Positions 24,514 through 33,897 are shown, numbered from the stretch's first letter. The stretch is DNA of 64,000 nt from Rhizobium sp. Q54 (GCA_945889445.1 CAMDBX010000009.1:1-64000), one strand, 5' to 3'. Notes: generated from the sequence alone by a model not told the origin. A program made the numbers and translations.

Positions 24514-25457
24514 AGCGCGCCCGCGTGTGCCAGATGACGAACCGCCTGCGCGATCGCCCTGAAGCCTGCCATCGCCGCCTTGCTGTGGTGGCGTGAGCGC
24601 CAGTAGGAGTGGGCGAGCGTGGGCTCCTCGCGCAGGCTGACGGGAACGCCCGCCGCCTTAAGCTTCGCCGCGAAGACCACGCCATCGTCATGCAGCGGGT
24701 CGTGTGCGGCCACGGTGATGAAGGTTGGTGGCAGGCCGGACACGTCCTGCGCCGTGTTGGGCGCACCCAGCGGGTCGCTCCAGTTTGCCGAGCCTTGCGG
24801 CCCGAGCAGCGCCTCGAGGCTTTCGATCATCTCCGCCCGGCTCAAAGCCGGAGAATTGGCGTGTTCAAGGTAGGACCTTGTCTCGATGTCCGCGCCGACG
24901 GCGGGGTTGATGAGCACCAGGCCGCGCAGGCGAGGCCCGCCGTCCCGCTTGATCGCCAGTGCCACGCCCGCCGCCACCTGGCCGCCTGCGCTGTCACCCG
25001 CCGCGATGATGTGGGTGGGGTCGATGCCGATGGCGCGGCCGCCGCTTTTCATCCAGTCCAGCACCGTCAGCGCGTCCTCGACCTGCGCGGGGCTTTGGTG
25101 TTCGGGCGCCAGGCGATAGTCGAAGCACACCACCACCACGTCCGCCTGGTCGGCCAGCTCGGCGCAGAGGTCGTCATGGGTTTCGCAGGAGCCCATGGTC
25201 CAGCCGCCGCCATGAGCATAGAGCACGCCGGGCTTGGGGTGCTCGCCCGGCGGGCGATAGATGCGCACGTGGATCGAGCCGACATCGAGGTCTTCCACCA
25301 TCAGCCGGTCGGGGCGGCGCGCGCGCACCCGCTTGCACTGGTCCTCCCACACCTGGCGCTGGCGGGCCAGCGGCCAGGCCGGGTCCCACGGGCCTGCGTC
25401 CTTCGCCTGGGCCGCGAGGTGGGACCGGCTTTCGGCATCGAAAGGCGCAGTCGTCAT
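24501..25457 (-). CDS. alpha/beta hydrolase, hormone-sensitive-lipase type
   Basis: A 318-residue esterase: HGGGWTMGSCETHDD (oxyanion hole), AAGDSAGGQVAAGVAL (nucleophile), YRLAPEHQSP and AAHDPLHDD (acid), and an AHSYWRSRHH His near the end. Similar in plan to the protein at 20595-21563, probably an ancient paralogue. Divergent from phoR with only 53 bases between them. Confidence 0.85.
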   Translation of the reverse strand: MTTAPFDAESRSHLAAQAKDAGPWDPAWPLARQRQVWEDQCKRVRARRPDRLMVEDLDVGSIHVRIYRPPGEHPKPGVLYAHGGGWTMGSCETHDDLCAELADQADVVVVCFDYRLAPEHQSPAQVEDALTVLDWMKSGGRAIGIDPTHIIAAGDSAGGQVAAGVALAIKRDGGPRLRGLVLINPAVGADIETRSYLEHANSPALSRAEMIESLEALLGPQGSANWSDPLGAPNTAQDVSGLPPTFITVAAHDPLHDDGVVFAAKLKAAGVPVSLREEPTLAHSYWRSRHHSKAAMAGFRAIAQAVRHLAHAGALQPY

Positions 25458-25510
25458 GGCTCTAGGCTCCCGGCAATTGATCTGTCATATGAGGCTGCAA
25501 TCCTGCGTCA

Positions 25511-26566
25511 ATGCAGATGCTTCGTCCATTGCTCCGAGCGTTCCGGCCCATGCCTTCCAACGTGCCGCTGCCTGTCGACCTCGTCCATGCCATGCCCGAT
25601 CCGGCGCTGGTGGTGGATGCGCAGGGCATGGTGACGCTGGCCAACGAGCAGGCCGTCGAGGTGCTCGAGTCCGATCCGGTCGGCCGCCATCTTTCGGCAT
25701 CATTGCGCGTGCCTGCCGTGCTCGATGCTGTGAATGAAGCGGCGATGGGCGAGGGCGGGGCCAATGTCGACTATGACGTGCGCGTGCCGGTGCCGCGCAG
25801 CTTTCGTGCCCATGTCTCCTGCCTTGGCCACGGCAAGGGCGTTCTCATCACGCTGCGCGACCTGACGCGCGAGCAGCAGATCGAGCGCATGCGCGCCGAC
25901 TTCGTGGCCAATGCCAGCCATGAGCTGAGGACTCCGCTCGCCGCACTCTCGGGCTTCCTCGAGACGATCCAGGGAGCCGCGAAGAACGACCCGAAGGCGC
26001 AGGAAAAATTCCTGGGGCTCATGAAGAGCCAGGCCGAGCGCATGCGCCGCCTCATCGACGACCTGCTGTCGCTCTCGCGCATCGAGATGAACGAACATGT
26101 CAAGCCATCGGGCGAGGTCGACCTCACGCAGGTTGCCGCCCATGTGCGCGATGTGCTCTCCGGCATGGCACGCGACTTCGGCTGCGAGATCACCGTCGAC
26201 AGCGATGGACCCTTCGCGGTGCCGGGAACCCGCGACGAACTGGTGCAGGTGATCCAGAACCTGACCGAGAACGCGCTGAAATATGGCAGCTCCGGCAAGC
26301 TCGTCGAGATCATCGTGCGCAAGAACGGCGAGTGGGCCGAAGTCAGCGTGCGCGACCATGGACCGGGCATCGCCGAGCAGCATATTCCGCGCCTCACCGA
26401 GCGCTTCTATCGGGTGAACGTGCAGGACAGCCGCTCGCGCGGCGGCACCGGCCTGGGGCTGGCCATCGTCAAGCACATCGTCAACCGTCACCGCGGACGG
26501 CTGGTCATCACCTCCGAAATCGGCAGGGGCAGCACCTTCACGATGCGGCTGCCGCTGGCGGAGTAG
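25511..26566 (+). CDS. phoR: PhoR-like sensor histidine kinase without membrane segments
   Basis: A 351-residue kinase: PAS domain (PDPALVVDAQGMVTLANEQA, about residues 29-110), HisKA with His 137 in NASHELRTPLAAL, and a HATPase with N box QNLTENALKYG, G1 DHGPGI and G2 GTGLGLAIV. It heads the pst-pho gene block, as in many alphaproteobacteria. Typical PhoR proteins have N-terminal transmembrane helices; this one begins directly with a short basic stretch and the PAS domain, so it must be soluble or dock on PhoU/PstSCAB. It presumably phosphorylates PhoB at low phosphate. The start codon could be later (25550). Confidence 0.85.
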   Translation: MQMLRPLLRAFRPMPSNVPLPVDLVHAMPDPALVVDAQGMVTLANEQAVEVLESDPVGRHLSASLRVPAVLDAVNEAAMGEGGANVDYDVRVPVPRSFRAHVSCLGHGKGVLITLRDLTREQQIERMRADFVANASHELRTPLAALSGFLETIQGAAKNDPKAQEKFLGLMKSQAERMRRLIDDLLSLSRIEMNEHVKPSGEVDLTQVAAHVRDVLSGMARDFGCEITVDSDGPFAVPGTRDELVQVIQNLTENALKYGSSGKLVEIIVRKNGEWAEVSVRDHGPGIAEQHIPRLTERFYRVNVQDSRSRGGTGLGLAIVKHIVNRHRGRLVITSEIGRGSTFTMRLPLAE

Positions 26567-26596
26567 CTGGTCCCGCCGCCGCGCGTTCGCGCTCAC

Positions 26597-26620
26597 CTCC
26601 CCCGGACTTCGATCCGGGCG
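26597..26620. repeat. short interspersed GC palindrome
   Basis: CCCGGA-CTTCGA-TCCGGG preceded by CTCACCTCC and followed by GTCCTTTTCGG. The same unit, CTCACCTCC, palindrome, GTCCCTTTTGG, occurs at 51801-51840. Another hairpin (GCGCGGA/TCCGCGC) lies at about 26650. Confidence 0.6.
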
Positions 26621-26727
26621 TCCTTTTCGGAAGCCGTGGCAAAGGATGCGCGGACCAAGTCCGCGCAAAGTGACAAGCGAAGGGCCGCGCCTTCTTTAAT
26701 CAGAACAAAAAATCAATTACTTAGATC

Positions 26728-26754
26728 TTCATAATAGTGTAATCCAACAGTCAC
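26728..26754 (+). promoter_or_regulatory. probable Pho box of pstS
   Basis: TTCAT (26728), GTAAT (26739) and GTCAC (26750) are three half-sites spaced exactly 11 bp. The last is close to the PhoB half-site GTCAT/C. They end 57 bp before the pstS start, a position that fits activation by PhoB encoded downstream. Confidence 0.5.
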
Positions 26755-26810
26755 ATATCCGTTTTGCGGGGTCCCTAGCTTCCGGCTGCCTCAGACAGGA
26801 GAGACCTAAC

Positions 26811-27851
26811 ATGAAACGCCTTCTTTTGACCGCCAGCCTCGTGGCGCTTACCGCTGTGCCGGCCTTTGCAGCACGCGACCAGATCCGCATCGTCGGTTCC
26901 TCGACGGTTTATCCCTTCACCACCGCCGTGGCCGAGCAGTTCGGCAAGTCCACCGGCATGAAGACCCCGGTCGTCGAATCGACCGGCACCGGTGGCGGCC
27001 TCAAGCTGTTCTGCTCCGGCGTCGGCGAGGATACCCCTGATTTCGCCAATGCCTCGCGCCCCATCAAGAAGGCCGAGTTCGAGGATTGCGCCAAGAACGG
27101 CGTGACCGACATCGTTGAGCTCGAGATCGGCTTCGACGGCCTCTCCGTCGCCCAGTCGAAGGATGCCCAGCCGCTGGAACTTTCCAAGCTGCAGCTGTTC
27201 CTCGCTCTGGCCAAGGAAATCCCGGACAAGGACGGCAAGCTTGTTGCCAACCCCAACAAGACCTGGAAGGACGTCGACGCGTCGCTTCCCGACGTCAAGA
27301 TCGAAGTGCTGGGCCCGCCGCCCACCTCCGGCACGCGTGACAGCTTCGCCGAACTCGCCCTCGAGGCCGGCGCCCTGAAGATCCCCGCCATGGCCGACAT
27401 GAAGAAGGCCGACGCGAAGGCCTTTGAAAAGGTCTGGAAGTCGATCCGCGAAGACGGCGCCTATGTGGAAGCCGGCGAGAACGACAACCTGATCGTCCAG
27501 AAGCTGGTCGCCAACCCGAACGCGCTCGGCATCTTCGGCTTCTCCTTCGTTGAGCAGAACGCCAACGCCATCAAGGACATTCCGATCGACGGCGTGGAAG
27601 CCAAGTACGAGACCATCGCCGATGGCTCCTACAAGCTGTCGCGTCCGCTCTTCATCTACGCCAAGAAGCAGCACGTCGGCACCATCCCCGGCATGGCCGA
27701 ATTCGTCGCCGAGTATGTGTCTGACAAGGCCATCGGCGAAGACGGCTACCTCGCCGAAAAGGGCATCGTGACGCTTCCGGGCGCCGAAGCCGACAAGACC
27801 CGTGCAGTTGCCAAGGACATGACGCCGATGTCGGCGGAAGGCCTCAAGTAA
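26811..27851 (+). CDS. pstS: phosphate ABC transporter substrate-binding protein
   Basis: A 346-residue periplasmic protein with a signal peptide (MKRLLLTASLVALTAVPAFA). IRIVGSSTVYPF near the start, ESTGTGGGLKLFC and PPPTSGTRDSF are the phosphate-binding loops. A hydrogen-bonding Thr/Ser set (SST, TGT, SGTR) is visible. It captures phosphate for PstC/PstA. AGGAGAG precedes ATG 26811. First gene of the Pst block, with Pho-box-like repeats upstream. Confidence 0.95.
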   Translation: MKRLLLTASLVALTAVPAFAARDQIRIVGSSTVYPFTTAVAEQFGKSTGMKTPVVESTGTGGGLKLFCSGVGEDTPDFANASRPIKKAEFEDCAKNGVTDIVELEIGFDGLSVAQSKDAQPLELSKLQLFLALAKEIPDKDGKLVANPNKTWKDVDASLPDVKIEVLGPPPTSGTRDSFAELALEAGALKIPAMADMKKADAKAFEKVWKSIREDGAYVEAGENDNLIVQKLVANPNALGIFGFSFVEQNANAIKDIPIDGVEAKYETIADGSYKLSRPLFIYAKKQHVGTIPGMAEFVAEYVSDKAIGEDGYLAEKGIVTLPGAEADKTRAVAKDMTPMSAEGLK

Positions 27852-27934
27852 CTGCATACGTGAGGGATCAGGGGGACCGCGGATGAACCGGCCCCCTGGT
27901 CTTTAGTTTCTTTTGACGTGAGTTGGAGCCTTTC

Positions 27935-29113
27935 ATGTTCCTCTGGACCGTCCTGCTGATCGTGCTGATGTCCGCTATCGCCTATGTGGCGGGCCGGTCG
28001 CGTGCCGCGGGGCTGGTGGTGGCTGATGGGCCGCGGCTTCACTCCTTGCCTTCCTATCACGGCCTGCTGGTGGCCGCCGGCGCGATGCTCGGCGGGCTGG
28101 CGCTGGCCATCCTCAGCGCCCTCGTGCTGGGCACGCAGTCCGTCGTCACCCCCGCCGCAGCCGTCATCGGCGCGGCCATCGCTGCCGTCCCGCTCTATTC
28201 CCGAAGTGCCGCCGACTTCCGCGCCCGCAACGCCTTCGAGCGGGTGGTGCTGGTGGTTCTGGTCGCCTGCTCGGCGGTGGCCGTGCTCACCACCATCGGC
28301 ATCGTCTTCTCGGTGCTGTTCGAGACGATGATCTTCTTCCGCTCCGTCTCGCCCATTGAATTCCTGTTCGGCAGCCACTGGTCGCCCACTGGCACGCCCG
28401 CCTCCTTCGGCCTGATCCCGCTGCTCGTCGGCACGCTGCTCATCACCGTGATCGCCATCGCGGTGGCAGGGCCGCTCGGCCTGCTGTCGGCAATCTACAT
28501 GGCGGAATATGCCTCGCCGCGCCTGCGCAACGTGCTGAAGCCGGTGCTGGAGATCCTCGCTGGCATTCCCACCGTGGTGCTGGGCTTCTTCGCGGCCCTC
28601 ACCGTGGCGCCGCTGATCCGGCGCACGGGCGAAGCCATCGGCCTCGACGTCGCCTCGGAATCGGCACTGGCTGCCGGCCTCGTCATGGGCATGATGATCG
28701 TGCCGCTGATCTCTTCACTGTCGGACGACATCATCAACGCCGTGCCGCAGAGCCTGCGCGACGGTTCCTATGCCATGGGTGCAACGAAGTCGGAGACCAT
28801 CAAGCGGGTGGTGCTGCCCGCGGCCCTGCCCGGCATCGTCTCGGCCTTCATGCTGGCCATCTCGCGCGCCGTGGGCGAAACCATGATCGTGGTCATGGCG
28901 GCCGGTCTTGCCGCCAACCTCTCGATCAACCCGCTGGACGCCGTCACCACCATCACCGTTCAGATCGCCACCCTGCTGGTGGGCGACCAGGAATTCGACT
29001 CGCCCAAGACGCTGTCGGCTTTCGCGCTGGGCTTCGTCTTGTTCTTCTTCACGCTCGCCCTCAACTACATCGCACTGCGCATCGTGCAGAAATACCGGGA
29101 ACAGTATGACTGA
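27935..29113 (+). CDS. pstC: phosphate ABC transporter permease
   Basis: A 392-residue permease with about eight hydrophobic segments and the coupling loop SYAMGATKSETIKRVVLPAALPGI (EAA-type motif). ATG 27935 is chosen for GGAG 6 bases upstream; a TTG at 27923 is the alternative. Overlaps pstA by 8 bases, implying coupled translation. The N-terminal three-helix extension is typical of alphaproteobacterial PstC. Confidence 0.9.
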   Translation: MFLWTVLLIVLMSAIAYVAGRSRAAGLVVADGPRLHSLPSYHGLLVAAGAMLGGLALAILSALVLGTQSVVTPAAAVIGAAIAAVPLYSRSAADFRARNAFERVVLVVLVACSAVAVLTTIGIVFSVLFETMIFFRSVSPIEFLFGSHWSPTGTPASFGLIPLLVGTLLITVIAIAVAGPLGLLSAIYMAEYASPRLRNVLKPVLEILAGIPTVVLGFFAALTVAPLIRRTGEAIGLDVASESALAAGLVMGMMIVPLISSLSDDIINAVPQSLRDGSYAMGATKSETIKRVVLPAALPGIVSAFMLAISRAVGETMIVVMAAGLAANLSINPLDAVTTITVQIATLLVGDQEFDSPKTLSAFALGFVLFFFTLALNYIALRIVQKYREQYD

Positions 29114-30614
29114 GGTCAGGGACGAACTGGTCAAGAAGCGCTACGCTTCCGAGCGTCGCTTCCGCTTCTATGGCGCGGCGGCCCTCGCCCTCACGGCGCT
29201 GTTCCTCGCCATCCTGCTCGTCGACATCGTGGCCAGGGGCCTGCCGGCCTTCACCGAGAAGACCGTGGCGCTGGACGTCAAGGTGGACCCCGCCGAGATC
29301 GATCCCGCGCAGCTTGCCGGCGGCAACTACGACAAGCTGGTGAAGGATGCCTTCCGGGCCGAGTTCCCGCAGGTCACCGGCCGCGCGGAGCGCAAGGCTC
29401 TGGGCGCGCTTCTGTCCACCGGCGGTGGTGATGCGCTGCGCCAGATGGTGGTGGCCGACCCCGCGCTGATCGGCAAGACGGTCAGCGTGCCGGTGCTGCT
29501 GGGCGCCGATGCCGGCATCTATCTACAGGGCATGCTGACCGATCTGACCACGGTCGCCGGCAAGGCCACGCTGAACATCGCCCGGCTTGAGGGCGAGGAA
29601 GGCTATGTGCTGTCCGGTGATACATCGGGCGAGTCGGCGGAACAGCAGCTCGGCCTCACGGCGGGCCAGGTGGTGCGCTTCAAGGGCGGTGCCCTGCGCG
29701 TCACCGGCATGCAGAACGGCTATGTCAGGGCGGAGGCGATCTTGCCGCCCGAGCTTCCCGTCATCACCCTTCCGGCCGGGCAGTGGGACAGCCTCACCTT
29801 CTCCGTACCGGAATCCAACCGCCGCATCAGCGACGCCCAGGCCGTGTGGCTCGAGGACCTGAAGAGCGAAGGTCGTATCCAGACATCCTTCGCCTGGCGC
29901 TTCTTCGAGTCGGGCGACTCGCGCGAGCCGGAGCTCGCGGGCATCCGCGGCGCGCTGGTGGGGTCGCTCCTCACCGTGGCCGTGGCGCTTGCGCTGGCCC
30001 TGCCGCTCGGCATTGCGGCGGCGGTCTATCTCGAGGAATTCGCGCCCAAGAACAAGTTGACGGACCTGATCGAGGTGAACATCAACAACCTCGCCGCCGT
30101 GCCCTCCATCATCTTCGGCCTCCTGGGCCTGGCGGTGTTCCTGAACTTCTTCGGATTGCCGCGCTCGGCCCCCGTGGTGGGCGGCCTCGTGCTGGCGCTG
30201 CTGGTGCTGCCAACCATCATCATCGCGTCGCGCGCTGCCCTCAAGGCCGTGCCGCCGTCGATCACCGAGGCCGCGCTCGGCGTGGGTGCATCGAAGCAGC
30301 AGGCGGTGTTCCAGCACGTGCTGCCGCTGGCCTTGCCCGGCATCATGACCGGCACCATCCTGGGGCTGGCCCGCGCCTTCGGCGAGACGGCACCTCTGCT
30401 CATGATCGGCATGATCGCCTTCATCGCCGACATTCCGCAGGGTTTCACCAGTGCCGCCACCGTGCTGCCGGTCCAGGTGTTCCTGTGGTCGGACCTGCCG
30501 GAGATCGCCTTCAAGTCCAAGACAGCCGCCGCCATCATGGTGCTGCTGGTCGTTCTCTTCGCACTCAACGCCGTCGCCATCTACCTGCGCAAGCGCTTCG
30601 ACCGCCGCTGGTAA
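29106..30614 (+). CDS. pstA: phosphate ABC transporter permease with long periplasmic insert
   Basis: A 502-residue protein: first helix about residues 18-40 (FRFYGAAALALTALFLAILLV), a periplasmic region of roughly 230 residues, then the core permease helices and the EAA loop ITEAALGVGASKQQAVFQHVLPLALPGI near residue 380. E. coli PstA is about 300 residues, so the insert is the main difference; long PstA proteins occur in alphaproteobacteria (DUF3333-type N-terminal region). Pairs with PstC in the membrane. Confidence 0.88.
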   Translation: MTEVRDELVKKRYASERRFRFYGAAALALTALFLAILLVDIVARGLPAFTEKTVALDVKVDPAEIDPAQLAGGNYDKLVKDAFRAEFPQVTGRAERKALGALLSTGGGDALRQMVVADPALIGKTVSVPVLLGADAGIYLQGMLTDLTTVAGKATLNIARLEGEEGYVLSGDTSGESAEQQLGLTAGQVVRFKGGALRVTGMQNGYVRAEAILPPELPVITLPAGQWDSLTFSVPESNRRISDAQAVWLEDLKSEGRIQTSFAWRFFESGDSREPELAGIRGALVGSLLTVAVALALALPLGIAAAVYLEEFAPKNKLTDLIEVNINNLAAVPSIIFGLLGLAVFLNFFGLPRSAPVVGGLVLALLVLPTIIIASRAALKAVPPSITEAALGVGASKQQAVFQHVLPLALPGIMTGTILGLARAFGETAPLLMIGMIAFIADIPQGFTSAATVLPVQVFLWSDLPEIAFKSKTAAAIMVLLVVLFALNAVAIYLRKRFDRRW

Positions 30615-30629
30615 CCGAGGATCAGACCC

Positions 30630-31451
30630 ATGAACGCCCACGTCCCCCACCAGACCCTTGTCACGCCCGAGAAGCCGCGGGCGCTTGCCAGCGGCCAGTT
30701 CAAGGTTACCGCGCGTGACGTTGACGTCTATTATGGTGAAAAGCAAGCCATCAAGAAGCTGTCGATCGACATCCCCGACCGCGCCGTCTCGGCCTTCATC
30801 GGACCTTCGGGCTGCGGCAAGTCCACCTTCCTGCGCTGCATCAACCGCATGAACGACACGATCCCGACCTGCAAGGTGACAGGGCTCATCGATGTCGACA
30901 AGCATGACATCTATGACCCCAAGATCGACGTGGTCCAGCTGCGCGCCAAGGTCGGCATGGTGTTCCAGAAGCCCAATCCCTTCCCCAAGTCGATCTTCGA
31001 GAACGTGGCCTATGGTCCGCGCATCCATGGCCTTGCCGCCGGCAAGACCGAGCTCGACGAGATTGTCGAGAAGAGCCTGCGCAAGGCCGGCCTGTGGGAA
31101 GAGGTGAAGGATCGGCTTGCGCAGCCGGGCACCGGCCTGTCCGGCGGCCAGCAGCAGCGCCTTTGCATTGCCCGCGCCATTGCAGTGAACCCCGAGGTGA
31201 TCCTGATGGACGAGCCGTGTTCGGCGCTCGACCCCATCGCCACAGCCAGGATCGAGGAGCTGATCGACGAGCTCCGCCAGAACTACTGCATCGTCATCGT
31301 CACGCACTCCATGCAGCAGGCTGCCCGCGTCTCGCAGCTCACCGCCTTCTTCCACTTAGGCACCCTGGTTGAATACGGCGACACCGACGAGATGTTCACC
31401 GCGCCGCAGGAAAAGCGCACCCAGGATTACATCACCGGCCGCTTCGGCTGA
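30630..31451 (+). CDS. pstB: phosphate ABC transporter ATP-binding protein
   Basis: A 273-residue ATPase: Walker [14 protein letters not shown], PstB-specific [30 protein letters not shown], signature [16 protein letters not shown], Walker [13 protein letters not shown] and H-loop [11 protein letters not shown]. It drives phosphate import. Ribosome binding site GAGGATC upstream; 15 bases after pstA. Confidence 0.96.
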   Translation: MNAHVPHQTLVTPEKPRALASGQFKVTARDVDVYYGEKQAIKKLSIDIPDRAVSAFIGPSGCGKSTFLRCINRMNDTIPTCKVTGLIDVDKHDIYDPKIDVVQLRAKVGMVFQKPNPFPKSIFENVAYGPRIHGLAAGKTELDEIVEKSLRKAGLWEEVKDRLAQPGTGLSGGQQQRLCIARAIAVNPEVILMDEPCSALDPIATARIEELIDELRQNYCIVIVTHSMQQAARVSQLTAFFHLGTLVEYGDTDEMFTAPQEKRTQDYITGRFG

Positions 31452-31461
31452 GGAGAGAGAA

Positions 31462-32184
31462 ATGTCTGAACACATCGTGAAGTCCTATGACGAGGACCTC
31501 TCGCAGCTGAATACCATGCTGGCCCAGATGGGCGGCCTGGTGGAACAGCAGCTCGACGACGCCATCGACGCACTGACCAGGCGTGACACGGCACTCGCCG
31601 ACCGGGTAATCCAGAACGACGACCGCGTCGATGCACTGGAACACCAGATCGAGGAAAGGGCGATCCTGACCATCGCCAGGCGCCAGCCGGTGGCGCGCGA
31701 CCTGCGCGAGATCATGGTGGCGATCCGCGTTGCCTCCGACCTCGAACGCATCGGCGACCTTGCCAAGAACACGGCGAAGCGCACCCACGCCATGTCGGAC
31801 CAGTTGCCGCGCAAGCTGATGGCCGGTGTCACCCGCATGGGCCGCCTGGCGCAGGTTGAACTCAAGAACATCCTCGACGCCTACTCGCGCACCGACGCGG
31901 AGATGGCAATGGAGGTGTGGCGCTCCGACGAGGAGCTGGACGCGCTCTACAACTCGATCTTCCGCGAACTCCTCACCTACATGATGGAAGATCCGCGCAA
32001 CATCTCGCTGTGCACGCATCTGCTGTTCGGCGCCAAGAACATGGAGCGCATCGGCGACCACGCCACCAACATCGCCGAGAACATTTACTACCTCGTGCAC
32101 GGCAAGCCGCTGACCGATGAACGCCCGAAGAAGGACGTGACCAGCGCGATGCGCATCGACATCGAGGGGTCAGACGACAGATGA
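31462..32184 (+). CDS. phoU: phosphate signalling protein PhoU
   Basis: A 240-residue all-helical protein with two PhoU repeats; metal-binding E/D clusters appear as RVASDLERIGDLAKNTAKR and GAKNMERIGDHATNIAENI. AGGAGAG precedes ATG 31462. It links Pst transport to PhoR/PhoB output. It overlaps phoB by four bases (ATGA). Confidence 0.95.
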   Translation: MSEHIVKSYDEDLSQLNTMLAQMGGLVEQQLDDAIDALTRRDTALADRVIQNDDRVDALEHQIEERAILTIARRQPVARDLREIMVAIRVASDLERIGDLAKNTAKRTHAMSDQLPRKLMAGVTRMGRLAQVELKNILDAYSRTDAEMAMEVWRSDEELDALYNSIFRELLTYMMEDPRNISLCTHLLFGAKNMERIGDHATNIAENIYYLVHGKPLTDERPKKDVTSAMRIDIEGSDDR

Positions 32185-32876
32185 GCGCGTCCATCCTGGT
32201 CGTCGAGGACGAGGAGCCGATCCAGATTCTCCTCAGCTATAATCTGGAATCGGAAGGCTATCGTGTCCGCCACACGGCGGAAGGCGAAGAGGTGGTGCAA
32301 CTCGTCAGCGATGAGCGCCCCGACCTGATCGTGCTGGACTGGATGCTGCCGGGGATTTCCGGCATCGAGGTCTGCCGGCTGCTCAGGGCCAAGCCCGAGA
32401 CGCGTGACATCCCCGTCATCATGCTCACCGCGCGGAGCGAGGAGGCCGAGCGCGTGCGCGGCCTCGCCACGGGCGCAGACGACTACATGGTGAAACCTTT
32501 CTCGGTGCCGGAACTGCTGGCCCGCATCCGCTCCATCCTGCGCCGGGTGAACCCGGAAGCGGTGGCTGACCAGCTCAATGCCGGTGACCTTTCGCTCGAC
32601 CGCAAGACCAGGCGGGTGACGCGTGGTGCGCGTGACATCAACCTCTCGCCGACCGAGTTCAAGCTGCTCGAACACCTGATGCGCAATCCCGGCCGCGTCT
32701 ATTCGCGCGCGCAATTGCTGGACACGGTGTGGGGCCACGACGTCTATGTCGACGAACGCACGGTCGATGTGCATGTCGGGCGGCTCAGGAAGTCGCTGAG
32801 CCGCGGCAGGGAAATGGACCCGATCCGCACGGTGCGCGGCATGGGCTATTCGTTTGATGAGAGGTTCGGCCGCTAG
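32181..32876 (+). CDS. phoB: phosphate regulon response regulator
   Basis: A 231-residue OmpR-family regulator: receiver with VVEDEEP, phospho-acceptor Asp 53 in IVLDWMLPG and MVKPFSVPEL; winged helix with PTEFKLLEHLM and VYVDERTVDVHVGRLRKSL. It activates genes with Pho boxes. Last gene of the operon, followed by a bidirectional terminator. Being the only OmpR-family regulator in the window, it is a candidate (not proof) for the 11-bp lattices near the peptide genes. Confidence 0.94.
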   Translation: MSASILVVEDEEPIQILLSYNLESEGYRVRHTAEGEEVVQLVSDERPDLIVLDWMLPGISGIEVCRLLRAKPETRDIPVIMLTARSEEAERVRGLATGADDYMVKPFSVPELLARIRSILRRVNPEAVADQLNAGDLSLDRKTRRVTRGARDINLSPTEFKLLEHLMRNPGRVYSRAQLLDTVWGHDVYVDERTVDVHVGRLRKSLSRGREMDPIRTVRGMGYSFDERFGR

Positions 32877-32898
32877 GGCTTGGTCCGCAACGGCAACA

Positions 32899-32930
32899 AA
32901 AAGGCCCTCTTGCGAGGGCCTTTTCCATTT
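32899..32930. terminator. bidirectional terminator between phoB and gcrA
   Basis: AAAAAGGCCCTC and GAGGGCCTTTT pair around a short loop TTGC. A-run before and T-run after the stem let it work on both strands. It overlaps the gcrA stop region. Confidence 0.85.
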
Positions 32931-33465
32931 ATCCGAAGTTCACCTTGCGGTTCCGCCGGTCCTGCATCGGCTGGTAGGCCAGCCTGGCGTGGTATTCGCA
33001 GTAGGGCGATCCTTCGCGGGGGCCGTGGCCGCAGAAGCAGAATTCCTCACTGCCCGGGTCACCGATCGGCCATTTGCAGGTCTTGTCGGAGAGGTGGAGG
33101 ATGGTGACGCGGCCGTCCTTCGACAGGTCGACGAGGCGCAGCGGCTGCGGCTCGGGGATCGCCGCCGGGCGAATGTGGGTTTCGGCCCGCATCATCGGCT
33201 TCAGCGCCGAGGAGCCCGCGGTGGGCATGCTCGGCATCGAGCCGCCGGCGCGCGGCGCCAGGCTTGGCTCGCGCTGCTTCCGGGGCTGGCGCGGCTGCGC
33301 CACGCGCTGCTGCTGCACCCGGCCCGAAAGGTTGAGGCGGTGAACCTTGCCGATCACGGCGTTACGGGTGACGCCATTGCCAAGCCGGCCGGCGATCTGG
33401 CTGGCGCTCAGCCCTTCCGTCCAGAGCTTCTTGAGAAGCTCGACGCGCTCATCTGTCCAGGACAA
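32929..33465 (-). CDS. gcrA: GcrA cell-cycle regulator
   Basis: A 178-residue GcrA: N-terminal SWTDERVELLKKLWTEGLSA helix-turn-helix region, NAVIGKVHRLNLSGR, a flexible Pro/Arg middle, and a C-terminal Cys-rich segment (TCKWPIGDPG, FCFCG, YCEYH). The start is TTG 33465: family members begin MSWTDER and GGAGG lies about 10 bases upstream. A reading from ATG 33507 would add 14 residues not seen in the family. GcrA binds sigma70 holoenzyme and activates promoters with CcrM-methylated GANTC sites; eight such sites lie immediately upstream. Confidence 0.92.
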   Translation of the reverse strand: MSWTDERVELLKKLWTEGLSASQIAGRLGNGVTRNAVIGKVHRLNLSGRVQQQRVAQPRQPRKQREPSLAPRAGGSMPSMPTAGSSALKPMMRAETHIRPAAIPEPQPLRLVDLSKDGRVTILHLSDKTCKWPIGDPGSEEFCFCGHGPREGSPYCEYHARLAYQPMQDRRNRKVNFG

Positions 33466-33510
33466 TTTATTAGCCCCTCCAAGATTGACTTCATGCTGTG
33501 CAGTCAAACG

Positions 33511-33783
33511 GAATCCCTCAAACGTCGCCGGACTCGCTCTGTCCCGGCGTGCTCATTCACCAAACTGACCGTTAGGCGCTACATCTCGTAGCTGATGGTC
33601 GCGACCCTACAATACGCGGTGACTCACCCGCAACCTTCAGTGCCAGAATCGGAACCGTTTTCCCCAGTTTCCGTGCTCAGCACTTTGGTTAACCAAACCT
33701 TATCAGTGGCAGGAATCGTCTGTCCCTGCGCTGTTTTGACTCAGTGTGGACAACTGTGAATCACGCCTTGAGTTCCGTGAATC
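33511..33783. promoter_or_regulatory. cluster of eight GANTC sites between gcrA and argD
   Basis: GANTC occurs at 33511, 33531, 33621, 33646, 33713, 33738, 33758 and 33779. Chance expectation for 273 bases is about one. These are CcrM methylation sites, and GcrA activates genes with methylated sites, so the region probably controls gcrA, argD or both. Apart from these sites I see no gene in 33466-33897. Confidence 0.75.
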
Positions 33784-33897
33784 ATTCAGGGCCAGCGCAT
33801 GATTGACCCCGCGTGGCCTTGGAATTATAAGGTTTTTGTTCCGAGGCGCGCGTCCAACACGGCGGGCGCCTTTTGATTTCGACAACAGGGTTCCGCC

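Noticed and set aside
29523-31355. 610-codon minus-strand frame opposite pstA/pstB
   Set aside because: It is antisense to genes with complete family motifs and has no ribosome binding site or family resemblance.
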